This document shows positions 25,440 through 34,803 of a DNA stretch of 64,000 bases, in pieces (position 1 is the stretch's first letter; each line of letters begins with the position of its first letter). This DNA is from Pseudonocardia alni (GTDB lineage: Bacteria > Actinomycetota > Actinomycetes > Mycobacteriales > Pseudonocardiaceae). The stretch is from NCBI RefSeq assembly GCF_002813375.1, contig NZ_PHUJ01000003.1:1178001-1242000 (forward strand), in the 5' to 3' direction. Made by a program: the position numbers and the translations under genes. The notes beneath the pieces are model-generated. The model was given only the letters and a program-made list of their open reading frames with translations. It searched no databases and was not told the origin of the DNA.

Positions 25440-26306
25440 ATGCTGCTCGACGGTGCTGTGGTGGTGGTGACGGGTGCGTCCGGCGGGATCGGACGTGCGA
25501 CGGTGCGGGAGCTGGCGCGCCGTGGCGCCCGGCTCGGGTTGATCGCGCGCGACCGAGCGTCCCTGGAGGACGTGGCGGCGGAGCTGCCCCCGGACCGGGC
25601 CCTGGTGGTGCCCTGCGACGTCGCCGACGACGAGGCCGTCGGCGCGGCCGCCGCGCACGTCACCGAGCAGCTCGGCCCGATCGACGGCTGGGTGAACTGC
25701 GCAGGCGTCGCCGGGTTCGGCACCGTGCTGTCGACTCCGCCCGCCGACGTGCGACGGCTGCTGGACATCAACATCGGCGGTTGCCTCAACGGCGCTCGCG
25801 CGGCACTGCCGTCGATGATCGCCTGTCGGCACGGTGTGCTCGTCAACGTCTCCTCGGTGCTCGGGATCATCCCGGCGCCGTGGGTGACGCCCTATTGCAT
25901 GTCCAAGTCCGCGGTGCGGACGCTGTCGGCCGGGCTGCGCGCCGAGCTGCGTCGTGCGGGCATCCGCGGGGTCTCGGTGTGCACGGTGCTGCCCGGGGCC
26001 GTCGACACCCCGATCTGGTCGACCGCGGCCAACCACACCGGGCGGAAGGTGGCCCCTCCCCCGCCGGTGGACGCCCCGGAGCGCGTCGCCCGGGTGATCG
26101 CCGCCCGGCTGCGGCGCCCGCGGCCCGAGACGGTCACAGGCGGGATCGCGGTACGGCTGCTGGTCCTCGCGCACCGGTTCGCACCGGGACCGGTCGAGCG
26201 TGCGCTCGGGCTCGTCCTGGGCCGCTGGTCGCTGCACGGCGGCACCGCGCAGACCTCGGGGGCGCTGTGGGACCCCGCCCTGTCCGGGCATCGCACCCGC
26301 CGCTGA
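25440..26306 (+). CDS. Short-chain dehydrogenase/reductase
   Basis: A 288-aa SDR. VVVTGASGGIGRATVRELAR binds the cofactor, NCAG and SSVLG are present, and the catalytic YCMSKSA gives Tyr and Lys. A C-terminal extension of about 60 residues (IAVRLLVLAHRFAPGPVERA) looks like a membrane-associated helix. Substrate unknown. It starts directly at a GGGTAG box. Confidence 0.87.
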   Translation: MLLDGAVVVVTGASGGIGRATVRELARRGARLGLIARDRASLEDVAAELPPDRALVVPCDVADDEAVGAAAAHVTEQLGPIDGWVNCAGVAGFGTVLSTPPADVRRLLDINIGGCLNGARAALPSMIACRHGVLVNVSSVLGIIPAPWVTPYCMSKSAVRTLSAGLRAELRRAGIRGVSVCTVLPGAVDTPIWSTAANHTGRKVAPPPPVDAPERVARVIAARLRRPRPETVTGGIAVRLLVLAHRFAPGPVERALGLVLGRWSLHGGTAQTSGALWDPALSGHRTRR

Positions 26307-26437
26307 GCCGTGCCGCCGGCCCAGGCGCGCCGGATCCGGCCGGGACCAGGCACGTCCTCCGGCACGTCCGGCGGCGGGTGCGATCGGTCAGGACGCCCGG
26401 ACCGTCCCCGGCGGTACCGACCCTGTTCGCCGGGGGT

Positions 26438-27637
26438 TCACCAGGCCGGTCCGCCGTCGGATCCGGCACCCGCCGGGTCCGGACCGGGGAGGTCCCCCGC
26501 GGTGACGGCCTCGCCCGGCGGCACGGTGCCGAGATCGCCGCGCTCCTCCTCCGCGGTGCGGGCGGCTTCGCGACGGCGCAACCGATCCCGCTGTGGGACG
26601 ACGGTGTAGGCCGGGTCCCACGCGGTCGCCATGCCGGCGTCGAACACGCCCCACCGGGTCGCGGCGGACCCGGCGTTGAGCAGGAGCCCGGCCGCGGCGT
26701 CGAACCCGCGGCGGCGCCGTCGTGAGCCCGGGCGCAGCCGGTCGAGCAGCGGTCCGGCCAGCGCTGCCACCAGACCGCCGAGGGTCGCGGCGCGGGCGGC
26801 GCGCAGCACCCGCCCGGCGCGGCCGCTGCGGTAGGCGTGCGCGCTCATCCCGATCGCGGTCTCGGTGCGGTGGGTGGCGGCCAGCTCCAGCGCCGCTCCG
26901 GCGACGGCGATGCGCCGCGGCGGCCCGTCCCCGTGCCCGGTCAGCAGCGCCGACCCGCCGCCTGCGGCGAGCGCCGACCCGGCGAACACGAACGGCAGCT
27001 CCCGGTAGGCCTCGTGCCAGCCGGGGACGGCGGTGTCGGCGAGCAGCACGGCGGTGTAGGTGGTCATCGCCGGGCCGAGGAGCCCGCCGACCAGTCCGGC
27101 GGCGCGCCCGGCGCCGGGCAGCAGCCCGGTGACCTCCGAGGCCGCCGCGGCCCCGGTGACGGTGCCGAACGGGGCGAGGATCCAGGATCCCACCGACAAC
27201 GGCGAGGTCGGCTTGAACACCCGCATCATGTGCAGGAACCGCTCGGGGCGGCCGAGGTCGTGGATGAGGAACGCGACCGAGGCGACCGCCCCGCCCGCGG
27301 CGACGAGCCGACCGGAGCGACGCAGTCCGGGCCGGCCGGTGAGGTCGGCCAGCGCCGCCGTCGACGCCGAGACCCCGGCCGCACCGCCCAGATAGAGGTA
27401 GGCGGGGACGTCGGGCACCTTCCACACCGGCGGCTTGATGATCGGCCGGTCGTGGTAGCTGCGGAAGTCGGCCTCGGGCACCATCAGCCGCTCGCCGCGG
27501 CCGCCCCGGCGGCGTCGCCGTCGCTCGGCGCGGCTGGGCCCGGGGCGGGTGTCGTCGTGCCCGGCGGGGGCCTCGTCGGCCACGTCCGGTCCGGGCGCGG
27601 CCTGCCCGGCGGCGGGACCGGTGCCGTCGGCGGTCAC
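26438..27637 (-). CDS. NrfD/PsrC-family membrane subunit of formate dehydrogenase
   Basis: A 399-aa polytopic protein. It has a charged N-terminal stretch, then WKVPDVPAYLYLGGAAGVSA and LIHDLGRPERFLHMMRVFKP, the NrfD quinone-site signature, and about eight hydrophobic helices. It takes electrons from the iron-sulfur subunit to menaquinone. GTG 27637 overlaps the preceding stop by 4 nt; MVPEADF further in is an alternative start. It replaces the cytochrome b (FdnI) of E. coli-type complexes. Confidence 0.88.
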   Translation of the reverse strand: MTADGTGPAAGQAAPGPDVADEAPAGHDDTRPGPSRAERRRRRRGGRGERLMVPEADFRSYHDRPIIKPPVWKVPDVPAYLYLGGAAGVSASTAALADLTGRPGLRRSGRLVAAGGAVASVAFLIHDLGRPERFLHMMRVFKPTSPLSVGSWILAPFGTVTGAAAASEVTGLLPGAGRAAGLVGGLLGPAMTTYTAVLLADTAVPGWHEAYRELPFVFAGSALAAGGGSALLTGHGDGPPRRIAVAGAALELAATHRTETAIGMSAHAYRSGRAGRVLRAARAATLGGLVAALAGPLLDRLRPGSRRRRRGFDAAAGLLLNAGSAATRWGVFDAGMATAWDPAYTVVPQRDRLRRREAARTAEEERGDLGTVPPGEAVTAGDLPGPDPAGAGSDGGPAW

Positions 27638-28575
27638 CGGCGGGCTCCGACGAACGCGGCGGCGACCGTAACCGCGACGGTCGCCGCGGCGACCGCCGCG
27701 TGCCGCCACATCGACGGCAGGTCCCGGGTCGTGACCACCGGGTCCGGTGGTAGCCCGTAGGCCTCCGGTTCGTCGAGCAGCAGGAAGAACGCGCCATCGC
27801 CGCCGACGCCGTCGTCGGGGTCGCGGCCGTAGAGCCGGGCGCCGTCCACACCCTGGGCCTGCAGCGTCGCCAGCCGCTCGTCGGCGCGGGCACGCAGTTC
27901 CTCCAGCGGGCCGAACTGGATGGACTCGGTCGGGCACGCCGTCGCGCAGGCCGGGGCGAGGCCGGCGCCGAGCCGGTCCTGGCACATCGTGCACTTGAAC
28001 GCGCGGCCGTCGCCCTCGCGCTGGTCGATGACGCCGTACGGGCAGGCGGGGATGCAGTAGCCGCAGCCGTTGCAGATGTCCTCCTGCACGAGCACGGTGC
28101 CGTGCTCGGTGCGGATCAGCGAGCCGGTCGGGCAGACGTCGAGACACGCGGCGTGGGTGCAGTGCTTGCACACGTCCGAGGACATGAGCCACCGCACCTC
28201 GGTGGCGTCGGCGCGGTGCTCACCGGCGTCGACGGAGCCGGGCAGGTCCATCGCCGGCATGCCCAGGTCGGTCTGGGCGGAACGGGTCGCGGGAACGCGT
28301 TGCTCGACGAACGCGACGTGCCGGTAGCTCGACGCCCCGAGTCCGCCGGTGTTGTCGTAGCCCATCCCGGCCGACTCGAGGACGTCGCCCCCGGCGCCCT
28401 GCGGGGTGACTCCGTCCGCGGGCAGCGCGTTCCACTCCTTGCAGGCGACCTCGCACGCCTTGCACCCGATGCAGACGCTGGTGTCGGTGAAGAAGCCGAC
28501 CCGGTCGGGGTGGTCCTCGGCGTAGCCGGCGTCGGCGGAGGGGTCCGCCAACGGGCCGTACCACGAGTTGCTCAC
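27634..28575 (-). CDS. Formate dehydrogenase iron-sulfur (beta) subunit
   Basis: A 313-aa ferredoxin-like protein with four [4Fe-4S] cluster motifs: CIGCKACEVACKEW, CKHCTHAACLDVCPTG, CNGCGYCIPACPYG and CTMCQDRLG…CATACPTE. A single C-terminal membrane helix (HAAVAAATVAVTVAAAFVGA) anchors it. No Tat signal is present. GTG 28575 overlaps the alpha subunit stop by 4 nt, so all three genes are translationally coupled. Confidence 0.92.
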   Translation of the reverse strand: MSNSWYGPLADPSADAGYAEDHPDRVGFFTDTSVCIGCKACEVACKEWNALPADGVTPQGAGGDVLESAGMGYDNTGGLGASSYRHVAFVEQRVPATRSAQTDLGMPAMDLPGSVDAGEHRADATEVRWLMSSDVCKHCTHAACLDVCPTGSLIRTEHGTVLVQEDICNGCGYCIPACPYGVIDQREGDGRAFKCTMCQDRLGAGLAPACATACPTESIQFGPLEELRARADERLATLQAQGVDGARLYGRDPDDGVGGDGAFFLLLDEPEAYGLPPDPVVTTRDLPSMWRHAAVAAATVAVTVAAAFVGARR

Positions 28576-31500
28576 TGGTCCTCCAACCCGGCGGCGCGCC
28601 GCCGGTCGGCGAGGTAGGCGACCAGGTCGGGCCCGCGCGGCCGCCGTCCGGGGCGGATGTCGCAGGTCGCGGCCTTGGTCTCCATGATGTGTACGTTCGG
28701 GTCGAGCGCGACCGAGAGGATCTCGTTGGCCGCGTCCCCGGTGGAGAGTCCGTTCGGGCCCCAGTGCCAGGGCACGCCGATCTGGTGGATCACCGTCGTG
28801 CCACCGGAGCCGTCGCCGACCCGCAGCGGTTTGGCCCGCTCGGTGATCATCACCCGGCCCTCGACGGCCGACCGCGCGGTGACCACATGCGCCCAGTCGT
28901 TGTCCACCAGGCCACGCTCGGCGGCCAGCTCCGGGGACACCTCCAGGAACATCTGCGGGAACAGCTCGTTGAGGTGCGGCGTCCACCGGCTCATGCCGCC
29001 CGCGGTGTGGTGTTCGGTGACGCGGAACGTCGTGAACACGTACGGGAAGTGGTCCCCGGGCGGGTTGTAGGTGTTGTCCGGGCGCGGGAACTGCTGACGC
29101 GCCGGGTTGGCCCGGTGCCGGGGGTAGAGCACGTTGGGCACGGGGGACTCCTGCGGCTCGTAGTGCGCCGGCATCGGCCCGTCGAGCAGCCCGGCCGGGG
29201 CGTAGAGCCATGCCCGCCCGTCGCCCTGCATCACGAACGGCTCGTTGCCGGCGATCGACTCGGCACCGCGTGATTGCTCGGCGGGGACGTGGTCCGGCGG
29301 TGTGCTGACCGGGAAGTCCGGCACGTCCGGCCCGGTCCAGCGCTCCCCGTCCCACCACAGGAGCTTCTTGCGCTCGCTCCAGGGCTTCCCGTCCGGGTCC
29401 GCCGAGGCCCGGTTGTAGAGCACCCGGCGGTTCATCGGCCACGCCCAGCCCCACTCGGCGGCCACGAGGTCCTGCTCGCGTCCCGGCCTGCGGCGCGCGG
29501 CGCGGTTGACCTCCTCGGCGTAGACACCGGTGTAGATCCAGCAGCCGCCCGACGTCGACCCGTCGGCCTTCATGTCCAGGTAGGACGACAGTGCGCGGCC
29601 GTCGGCGTCGGTGCCGTTGATCTCCCGCAGCACCGCGTCGGCACTCGGCTCGGCGATGCCGGTCGGCCCGACCTCGACCGGGTAGTCCCAGGTCAGGTCC
29701 TGCAGCGGGCGGTCGCGCGGGTCCCTGGACCCGGCCAGACGCTCCTTGAGGCGCAACCCGAGCTGGTGGTAGAACCACAGCTCGCTGCGACAGTCCCCCG
29801 GCGGTTCGACGGCCTTGTGGTGCCACTGCAGCAGTCGCTGGGTGTTGGTGAAGGTGCCGTCCTTCTCGGTGTGGTTGGCCGCGGGGAGGAAGAACACCTC
29901 GGTACCGATGTCCTCGGTGCGCATCTCGCCGGTCTCGATCTCCGGGCCGTCCTTCCAGAACGTGGCGGTCTCGATCATGTTGAGGTCGCGCACCACCAGC
30001 CATTCCAGCTTCGCCAGCCCGAGGCGCTGCTGCTTGGCGTTCGCGGTGCCCACGGCGGGGTTCTCCCCCATCACGAAGTAGCCCGGCACCTCGCCGCGGG
30101 CCTGCGCCATCACCGTCCGGAACGACGAGTGATCGCCGGTGAGGCGTGGGAGGTGGTCGAAGCAGAAGCCGTTGTCGGCCGTGGCGGCGTCGCCGAACCA
30201 GGCCTTGAGCAGGCTCACCAGGTACGTGTCCATGTGGCCCCAGTAGCCCTTGTCGCCCGAGTTCGACTCGATGAAGGTCGTGAGGTCCTGCTCGCGGTGG
30301 GCGTGCGGCATCGGGATGTAACCCGGCAGCATGTCGTACAGCGTCGGGATGTCGGTGGAGCCCTGGATGGAGGCGTGGCCGCGCAACGCGAGGATCCCGC
30401 CGCCCGGCCGCCCGATGTTGCCGAGCAGCGACTGCAGGATGGAGGCGGCCCGGATGTACTGCACGCCCACCGTGTGGTGGGTCCAGCCGACGGCGTAGGC
30501 GAACGCCGAGGTCCGCTCCCGCCCGGAGTTGCGGGTGAGCGCGTCGGCGACCGCCCGGAAGTTCTCCGGGGAGATCCCGCAGACCTGCTCGACCATCTCC
30601 GGGGTGTAGCGGGCGTAGTGGCGGCGCAGCACCTGGAACACGCAGCGCGGGTGCTGCAGCGTGTCGTCACGGGTCGGGGTCGCGGAGAACGGGGCGCCGC
30701 CGGACCCGGAGATCTCGGCGTGCTCGTGCTCCTGCACCATCGCCCGCTCGTCGCGCAGCCCGGCACTGGCCTCGACATCGGCGTCCTCGTACTGCCAGGA
30801 GTGCACGTCGTAGGTGCCGGTCGCCGGGTCGAACCCGGAGAACACTCCGTCGAGGTCCTCGGTGTCGCGGAACTCCTCGGACACGAGCATCGGTGCGTTG
30901 GTGTAGGCCTTCACGTACTCCTCGAAGTACGCCCCGGTCTCCAGGACGTGCCGGATCAGCCCGCCGAGGAACGCGATGTCGGTGCCGGCGCGCAACGGCA
31001 CGTGCACATCCGCCACGGCCGAGGTGCGGGTGAACCGCGGATCGACGTGGATCACGGTCGCGCCGCGTCGCTTCGCCTCCATGACCCACTGGAAGCCCAC
31101 CGGGTGGGCCTCGGCCATGTTCGAGCCCTGGATGACGATGCAGTCGGAGTTGACCAGGTCCTGCTGGTAGTTGGTGGCCCCACCACGGCCGAACGAGGTT
31201 CCCAGACCGGGAACCGTGGAGGAGTGTCAAATACGGGCCTGGTTCTCCACCTGGACCGCGCCGAGGGCGGTGTAGAGCTTCTTCATGAGGTAGTTCTCCT
31301 CGTTGTCGAGGGTCGCTCCTCCGAGACTCGCGATGCCCATGGTGCGGTGCAGGTGCCGGCCCTCCTCGTCGACGTCCTGCCACGTCCGCTCACGGGTCTC
31401 CACGACCCGATCGACGATCATGTCCAGCGCTGTGTCGAGGTCGAGGTCCTCCCACTCGGTGCCGTGCGGGCGCCGATAGCGCACCGTGGTGACCCGCTGC

Positions 31501-31796
31501 GGGGAGGTGACGAGCGACAGCGTCGAGGAGCCCTTGGGACAGAGCCGTCCACGGCTGATCGGTGAGTCCGGGTCACCCTCGACGTGAGTGACCCGCCCGC
31601 CGCGGGTGAAGACGTTCTGCCCGCACCCGACCGCGCAGAACGGGCAGATCGACTTGGTGACGCCGTCGGCCTCGACGGTCCGGGCGACCGTGCGGTCGGT
31701 GCCCGCCGATCGGGACGCCACGCCCCGGCCGAGCGGGTCGGTGCCGGTCAGCTGCCGGGCGACCGGCCAGGACTCGATCCACTCACGCATTCCCAC
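28572..31796 (-). CDS. Formate dehydrogenase alpha subunit, selenocysteine-containing (FdnG-like), TGA recoded
   Basis: Read through the TGA at 31229-31227, this gives a 1074-aa molybdopterin oxidoreductase. The N-terminal part has the [4Fe-4S] motif CPFCAVGCGQNVF and RGRLCPKG. At codon 190 the context ENQARI-(TGA)-HSSTVPGLGTSFGRG matches RxU-HxxTVAxLxxTFGRG around selenocysteine in E. coli FdnG. The downstream part has GSNMAEAHPVGFQWVMEAKR and the C-terminal substrate-domain motifs (WHWGPNGLSTGDAANEILSV). There is no twin-arginine signal, so the active site should face the cytoplasm. A conventional caller would split it in two (31796-31227 and 31118-28572). SelA/B/C/D are not in the window. 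Confidence 0.9.
31197..31229 (-). promoter_or_regulatory. Bacterial SECIS element directly after the UGA codon
   Basis: On the minus strand the TGA is followed by 11 nt and then GGTTCCC-GGTCT-GGGAACC, a perfect 7-bp stem with a GGUCU loop. The E. coli fdhF/fdnG SECIS has the same apical GGUCU recognised by SelB. Spacing is right for recoding. Confidence 0.88.
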
Positions 31797-32019
31797 ACCC
31801 GCCCGTGTGCCCGGTCACCACCGCCCCAAACCCCCGCCGGTCCGACGGGTGGGTCCCCGGGTGTCCCGGGCGGACGTCCGCTCCGGCCGCCGGGTGATCG
31901 ACGTCGAGGGAGGCGCTGGTCGACACCAGCTGGGCGTCGGTCGTCCCGTGCCGCCCGGTGCCCGCGGACACGACCCCATGCCGGGTTTCGCGCGGTCGGC
32001 CCCGGGGAGGCGCCACCCC

Positions 32020-33069
32020 ATGACAGGACCGGCTCATGACGACGGCCCGGACGGGGAGACGGCGGGTCGCGAGTGGCTGGTGGTGGGGCTGCTCGCCGAC
32101 CCCGACCTCGCCGAGGACGTCGCTCGCGACATCGCGCCGCGGCTGCAGGACGAGCTGCCCGGCGAGGTGGCGGGGCGGGCGGTCGGCTGGACCGTCGTCA
32201 CCGGCCGGGACGCGTTCGAGTCACTCGGCAGCCCGGACACCGACCTGATCGACAAGGCCCGCGAGCGGGTCGCCGACACCGGCTGGGACCTCGCCGTCTG
32301 CCTCACCGACGTCCCGCTGCGTTCCGGCGGGCGGACGGTCGTGGCCGATGTCGCCGACGACTGCGTCGCCGTCGTGTCGCTGCCCGCACTCGGCTCACTG
32401 CGGCTGCGCGACCGCGCCCGGCGCGCCGTCGGCGACGCGGTGACGACGATGGCCGCCCAACATCTCGACCCCGGGTCCGGCTCCACCGGCACCGTGCCCG
32501 CCCGCCGGGGCGGCGCGCTGCGCCTGCTGGCCGGGATGGTGCACGTGAACCGGCCGTGGGCGCTGACGGTGGGCCTGACCCGCTCGCTGGCCGGCGGGCT
32601 GGCGGGCGCCGCGTTCGGTGTGCTCTACCCGAGTATCTGGACGCTCGCGGCCTCGATGCCCGGCTGGCGGCTCGCGGTGGCCCTGGCCGGCGCAGTAATG
32701 GTGCACGGGGGCTGGCTGGTCGTCGGGCACGGCCTGTGGGAGCGCCGCGGCGACCCGCGCCGGCGCGACCGGCCCAGCACCGGGCTGAGGAACTCGGCGA
32801 CCGTGGTCACCGTGGTGCTCGGCGTCGCCGCCTACACCGCCGTCCTGTTCGCGCTCGCGCTGGCCGCGCTCCTGGTGATCGTGACGCCCGACTACCTCGG
32901 ACAGGAGATCGGGCACCGGGCCGGGTTCGGCGACTACCTGGCCACCGCGCTGATGGCGACCGTCGTCGGCACCGTGGCCGGCGCGATCGGGTCCGGGCTC
33001 GAGGACGGCGCCGCAGTGCGACGGGCCGCGTACCGGACGCGCACCGCCGAACGGATCCGGGACGGATGA
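32020..33069 (+). CDS. Membrane protein of unknown function with soluble N-terminal domain
   Basis: A 349-aa protein. Residues 15-165 are soluble (LVVGLLADPDLAEDVARDIA; DLAVCLTDVPL; VVSLPALGSLRLRDRARRAV). Residues 175-345 hold four to five membrane helices with conserved GGLAGAAFGVLYPSIW. I do not know a function; the soluble half looks like an alpha/beta sensor domain. ATG 32020 has GGGGAGG upstream. It diverges from the formate dehydrogenase operon. Confidence 0.75.
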   Translation: MTGPAHDDGPDGETAGREWLVVGLLADPDLAEDVARDIAPRLQDELPGEVAGRAVGWTVVTGRDAFESLGSPDTDLIDKARERVADTGWDLAVCLTDVPLRSGGRTVVADVADDCVAVVSLPALGSLRLRDRARRAVGDAVTTMAAQHLDPGSGSTGTVPARRGGALRLLAGMVHVNRPWALTVGLTRSLAGGLAGAAFGVLYPSIWTLAASMPGWRLAVALAGAVMVHGGWLVVGHGLWERRGDPRRRDRPSTGLRNSATVVTVVLGVAAYTAVLFALALAALLVIVTPDYLGQEIGHRAGFGDYLATALMATVVGTVAGAIGSGLEDGAAVRRAAYRTRTAERIRDG

Positions 33070-33097
33070 CGGTCATCGGAATCATCCTGTCGCACCG

Positions 33098-33103
33098 GGG
33101 TAG
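33098..33103 (+). promoter_or_regulatory. SigF/SigB-like -10 box upstream of the catalase remnant
   Basis: CCGGGGTAGGAGGGCC, 53 nt before the GTG at 33157. It is a preserved promoter for a gene that no longer exists. Confidence 0.45.
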
Positions 33104-33156
33104 GAGGGCCCCGCCGCCGGAACCGGCGGCGACCCGAGCGGCCAGGAGGTCGACAC

Positions 33157-33222
33157 GTGTTCCGACACATCGAGCTGCTGCAGTGCGAGGCGAACCCGGA
33201 CGGTCCGGACCCCACCCGTCGT
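33157..33222 (+). pseudogene. Manganese catalase, only the first ~20 codons remain
   Basis: From GTG 33157 with ribosome site CCAGGAGG, the peptide MFRHIELLQCEANPDGPDPT matches the invariant N-terminus of Mn-catalases (MFRHxxxLQFEAxPexPDP). After that the frame turns into Arg-rich noise and the next gene's promoter follows. The rest of the roughly 300-aa enzyme is deleted. Confidence 0.65.
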
Positions 33223-33275
33223 CGTGGCGGCGCGCCCCACCGCGTTCCGGCGCCACGCATGCGTCCGGGCGTGCC

Positions 33276-33281
33276 GGGTAG
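33276..33281 (+). promoter_or_regulatory. SigF/SigB-like -10 box upstream of the hydrolase-ANTAR operon
   Basis: TGCCGGGTAGGCGGAGGG, 26 nt before GTG 33308. Ribosome site CCGGAGG. Confidence 0.55.
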
Positions 33282-33307
33282 GCGGAGGGCCCCGACCGGA
33301 GGTCCGT

Positions 33308-34066
33308 GTGCTCACCGCTCTCGTCGCCGCAGGTCTGGAGAAGGCCGGCGAGCTGACGATGCCCGCCGCCGAACCGGCTGCGTGGCCCGACCTGCACGTC
33401 CACCGCGATCCGGTCCTGCTGCTCGGCGGTCTCGGCACCACAGCCCCGTTCCTGCGCCCGCTCGCGGGCTGGCTGCGCGCCCGCGGCCATCCCGTGGTCG
33501 CGGCCGCCGTCGGTGCCGGGTTGGGGTGCGGGCGCGCCACCACCGACCAACTGGAGCTACAGCTCGCCGAACTCGCCGACGCGACCGGGCGACCGGTGCG
33601 CCTGGTCGGACACAGCCGCGGCGGGCAGTTCGCCCGCGCCCTCGCCCACCGCCGTCCGGAACTCGTGTCCGGCCTGATCACCGTCGGAACGCCGTTCCGC
33701 CTCGTCGGGCTGCGCGCGCCGATGCTCGTCACCGTCGCCGCGCTGACCGGCGTCGGGACCGCCGGCCTCACGGGGGTCGCCCGAACCGCATGCCTCGTGG
33801 GACGGTGCTGCCGCGGGTTCCGCGACGCCCAGCGCGCACCGGTACCCGCGACGGTGCCGTTCACCTGCATCTACAGCCGTGGTGACCGGGTCGCCCCGCC
33901 ACGCGTGTGCACCGATCCGCAGGCGGTGAACATGGAGGTTCCCGGTGGGCACACCGGGCTCCTGATCGGGGCCCACGCCCGGGAGGCGATCGCCGAGGCC
34001 CTCGACCGCGACACCGCACACGACGACTCCGGGACCACCCGGCACACGGAGAGGTGCCCGCTATGA
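33308..34066 (+). CDS. Alpha/beta hydrolase (lipase-like)
   Basis: A 252-aa protein. PVLLLGGLGTTAPFLRPLAG carries the oxyanion loop, LVGHSRGGQFARALAHRRPE the nucleophile Ser103, YSRGDRVAPP the acid region, and EVPGGHTGLLI the catalytic His. It resembles triacylglycerol lipase/PGAP1-like esterases. Its stop overlaps the next ATG (ATGA), so it is coupled to the ANTAR regulator. Confidence 0.82.
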   Translation: MLTALVAAGLEKAGELTMPAAEPAAWPDLHVHRDPVLLLGGLGTTAPFLRPLAGWLRARGHPVVAAAVGAGLGCGRATTDQLELQLAELADATGRPVRLVGHSRGGQFARALAHRRPELVSGLITVGTPFRLVGLRAPMLVTVAALTGVGTAGLTGVARTACLVGRCCRGFRDAQRAPVPATVPFTCIYSRGDRVAPPRVCTDPQAVNMEVPGGHTGLLIGAHAREAIAEALDRDTAHDDSGTTRHTERCPL

Positions 34067-34803
34067 CCGTGCCCCCCGATACCGAGGCTGTCCTCGCCGA
34101 GCTGCGCGATGCAGCGGCCGGGTTGGTGTCCGCCCGCCACATCACCGACCTCGACGACGCGCTGCGCGGCATCGTCACCGCCGCGGTCGCGACCGTGCCC
34201 GGCGCCGAGGGCGGCGGCATCTCCCGCACCCACGGGCGGCGGGTCACGTCGCACCATCCCAGCACTCCCCGGATCGCTCGGCTCGACACCACGCAGAGCC
34301 GGCTCGGTGAGGGACCCTGCGTGGACGCCGCCGACCGTCCCCCTGCCTCCGGCGTGGTGCACGCCGACGACCTCGCGGGCCCCGACGCGGCGCGCTGGCC
34401 GCGGTTCGCACCGCGAGCCACGCGGCTGGGCTACCGCTCGATCGTGTCGACCGGACTGGCTCACCGGACCGGCCCACACACAGCGCTCAACCTCTACGCG
34501 CGGAACCCGCATGCTTTCGGCGACACCGCCCACGCCGTCGCCGGGCTCTTCGCGGTGCAGGCCGCGATGCTCCTGCACGGCGCCGAGCACACCGCCCACC
34601 TGCAGCGGGCGCTGGAGAGCCGCGACATCATCGGCCGGGCGAAGGGCGTGCTCATCGAGCGCTTCGGGCTCGACGACGACGCCGCGTTCCGCCGCCTGGT
34701 CACCAGCTCGCAGGAGACCAACATGAAGCTCGCCGACGTGGCGCGGTGGGTCGTCGAGGACGCCGTGGCCCGGCGTCAGGAGCGGGGCAGTTCGTCGGCG
34801 TAG
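34063..34803 (+). CDS. GAF-ANTAR domain regulator
   Basis: A 246-aa protein. GAF at residues 20-175 (RLGEGPCVDAADRPPASGVV; ALNLYARNPHAFGDTA), ANTAR at 185-240 (IIGRAKGVLIERFGLDDDAA; NMKLADVARWVVEDAV). The same architecture occurs at 10788-11636. It is second in a two-gene operon with the hydrolase. Its stop lies inside the 3' end of the convergent 93-aa gene (28-bp overlap). Confidence 0.9.
   Translation: MTVPPDTEAVLAELRDAAAGLVSARHITDLDDALRGIVTAAVATVPGAEGGGISRTHGRRVTSHHPSTPRIARLDTTQSRLGEGPCVDAADRPPASGVVHADDLAGPDAARWPRFAPRATRLGYRSIVSTGLAHRTGPHTALNLYARNPHAFGDTAHAVAGLFAVQAAMLLHGAEHTAHLQRALESRDIIGRAKGVLIERFGLDDDAAFRRLVTSSQETNMKLADVARWVVEDAVARRQERGSSSA

Noticed and set aside
31227..31229. TGA in the formate dehydrogenase alpha gene as a nonsense mutation
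   Set aside because: The position, flanking residues and the GGUCU-loop hairpin after it all fit selenocysteine recoding; no other disruption is present in 3.2 kb.
29274..31565. Long plus-strand frame of 763 codons over the formate dehydrogenase alpha gene
   Set aside because: Antisense shadow of a clearly conserved enzyme; composition is Val/Arg/Gly-rich without motifs.
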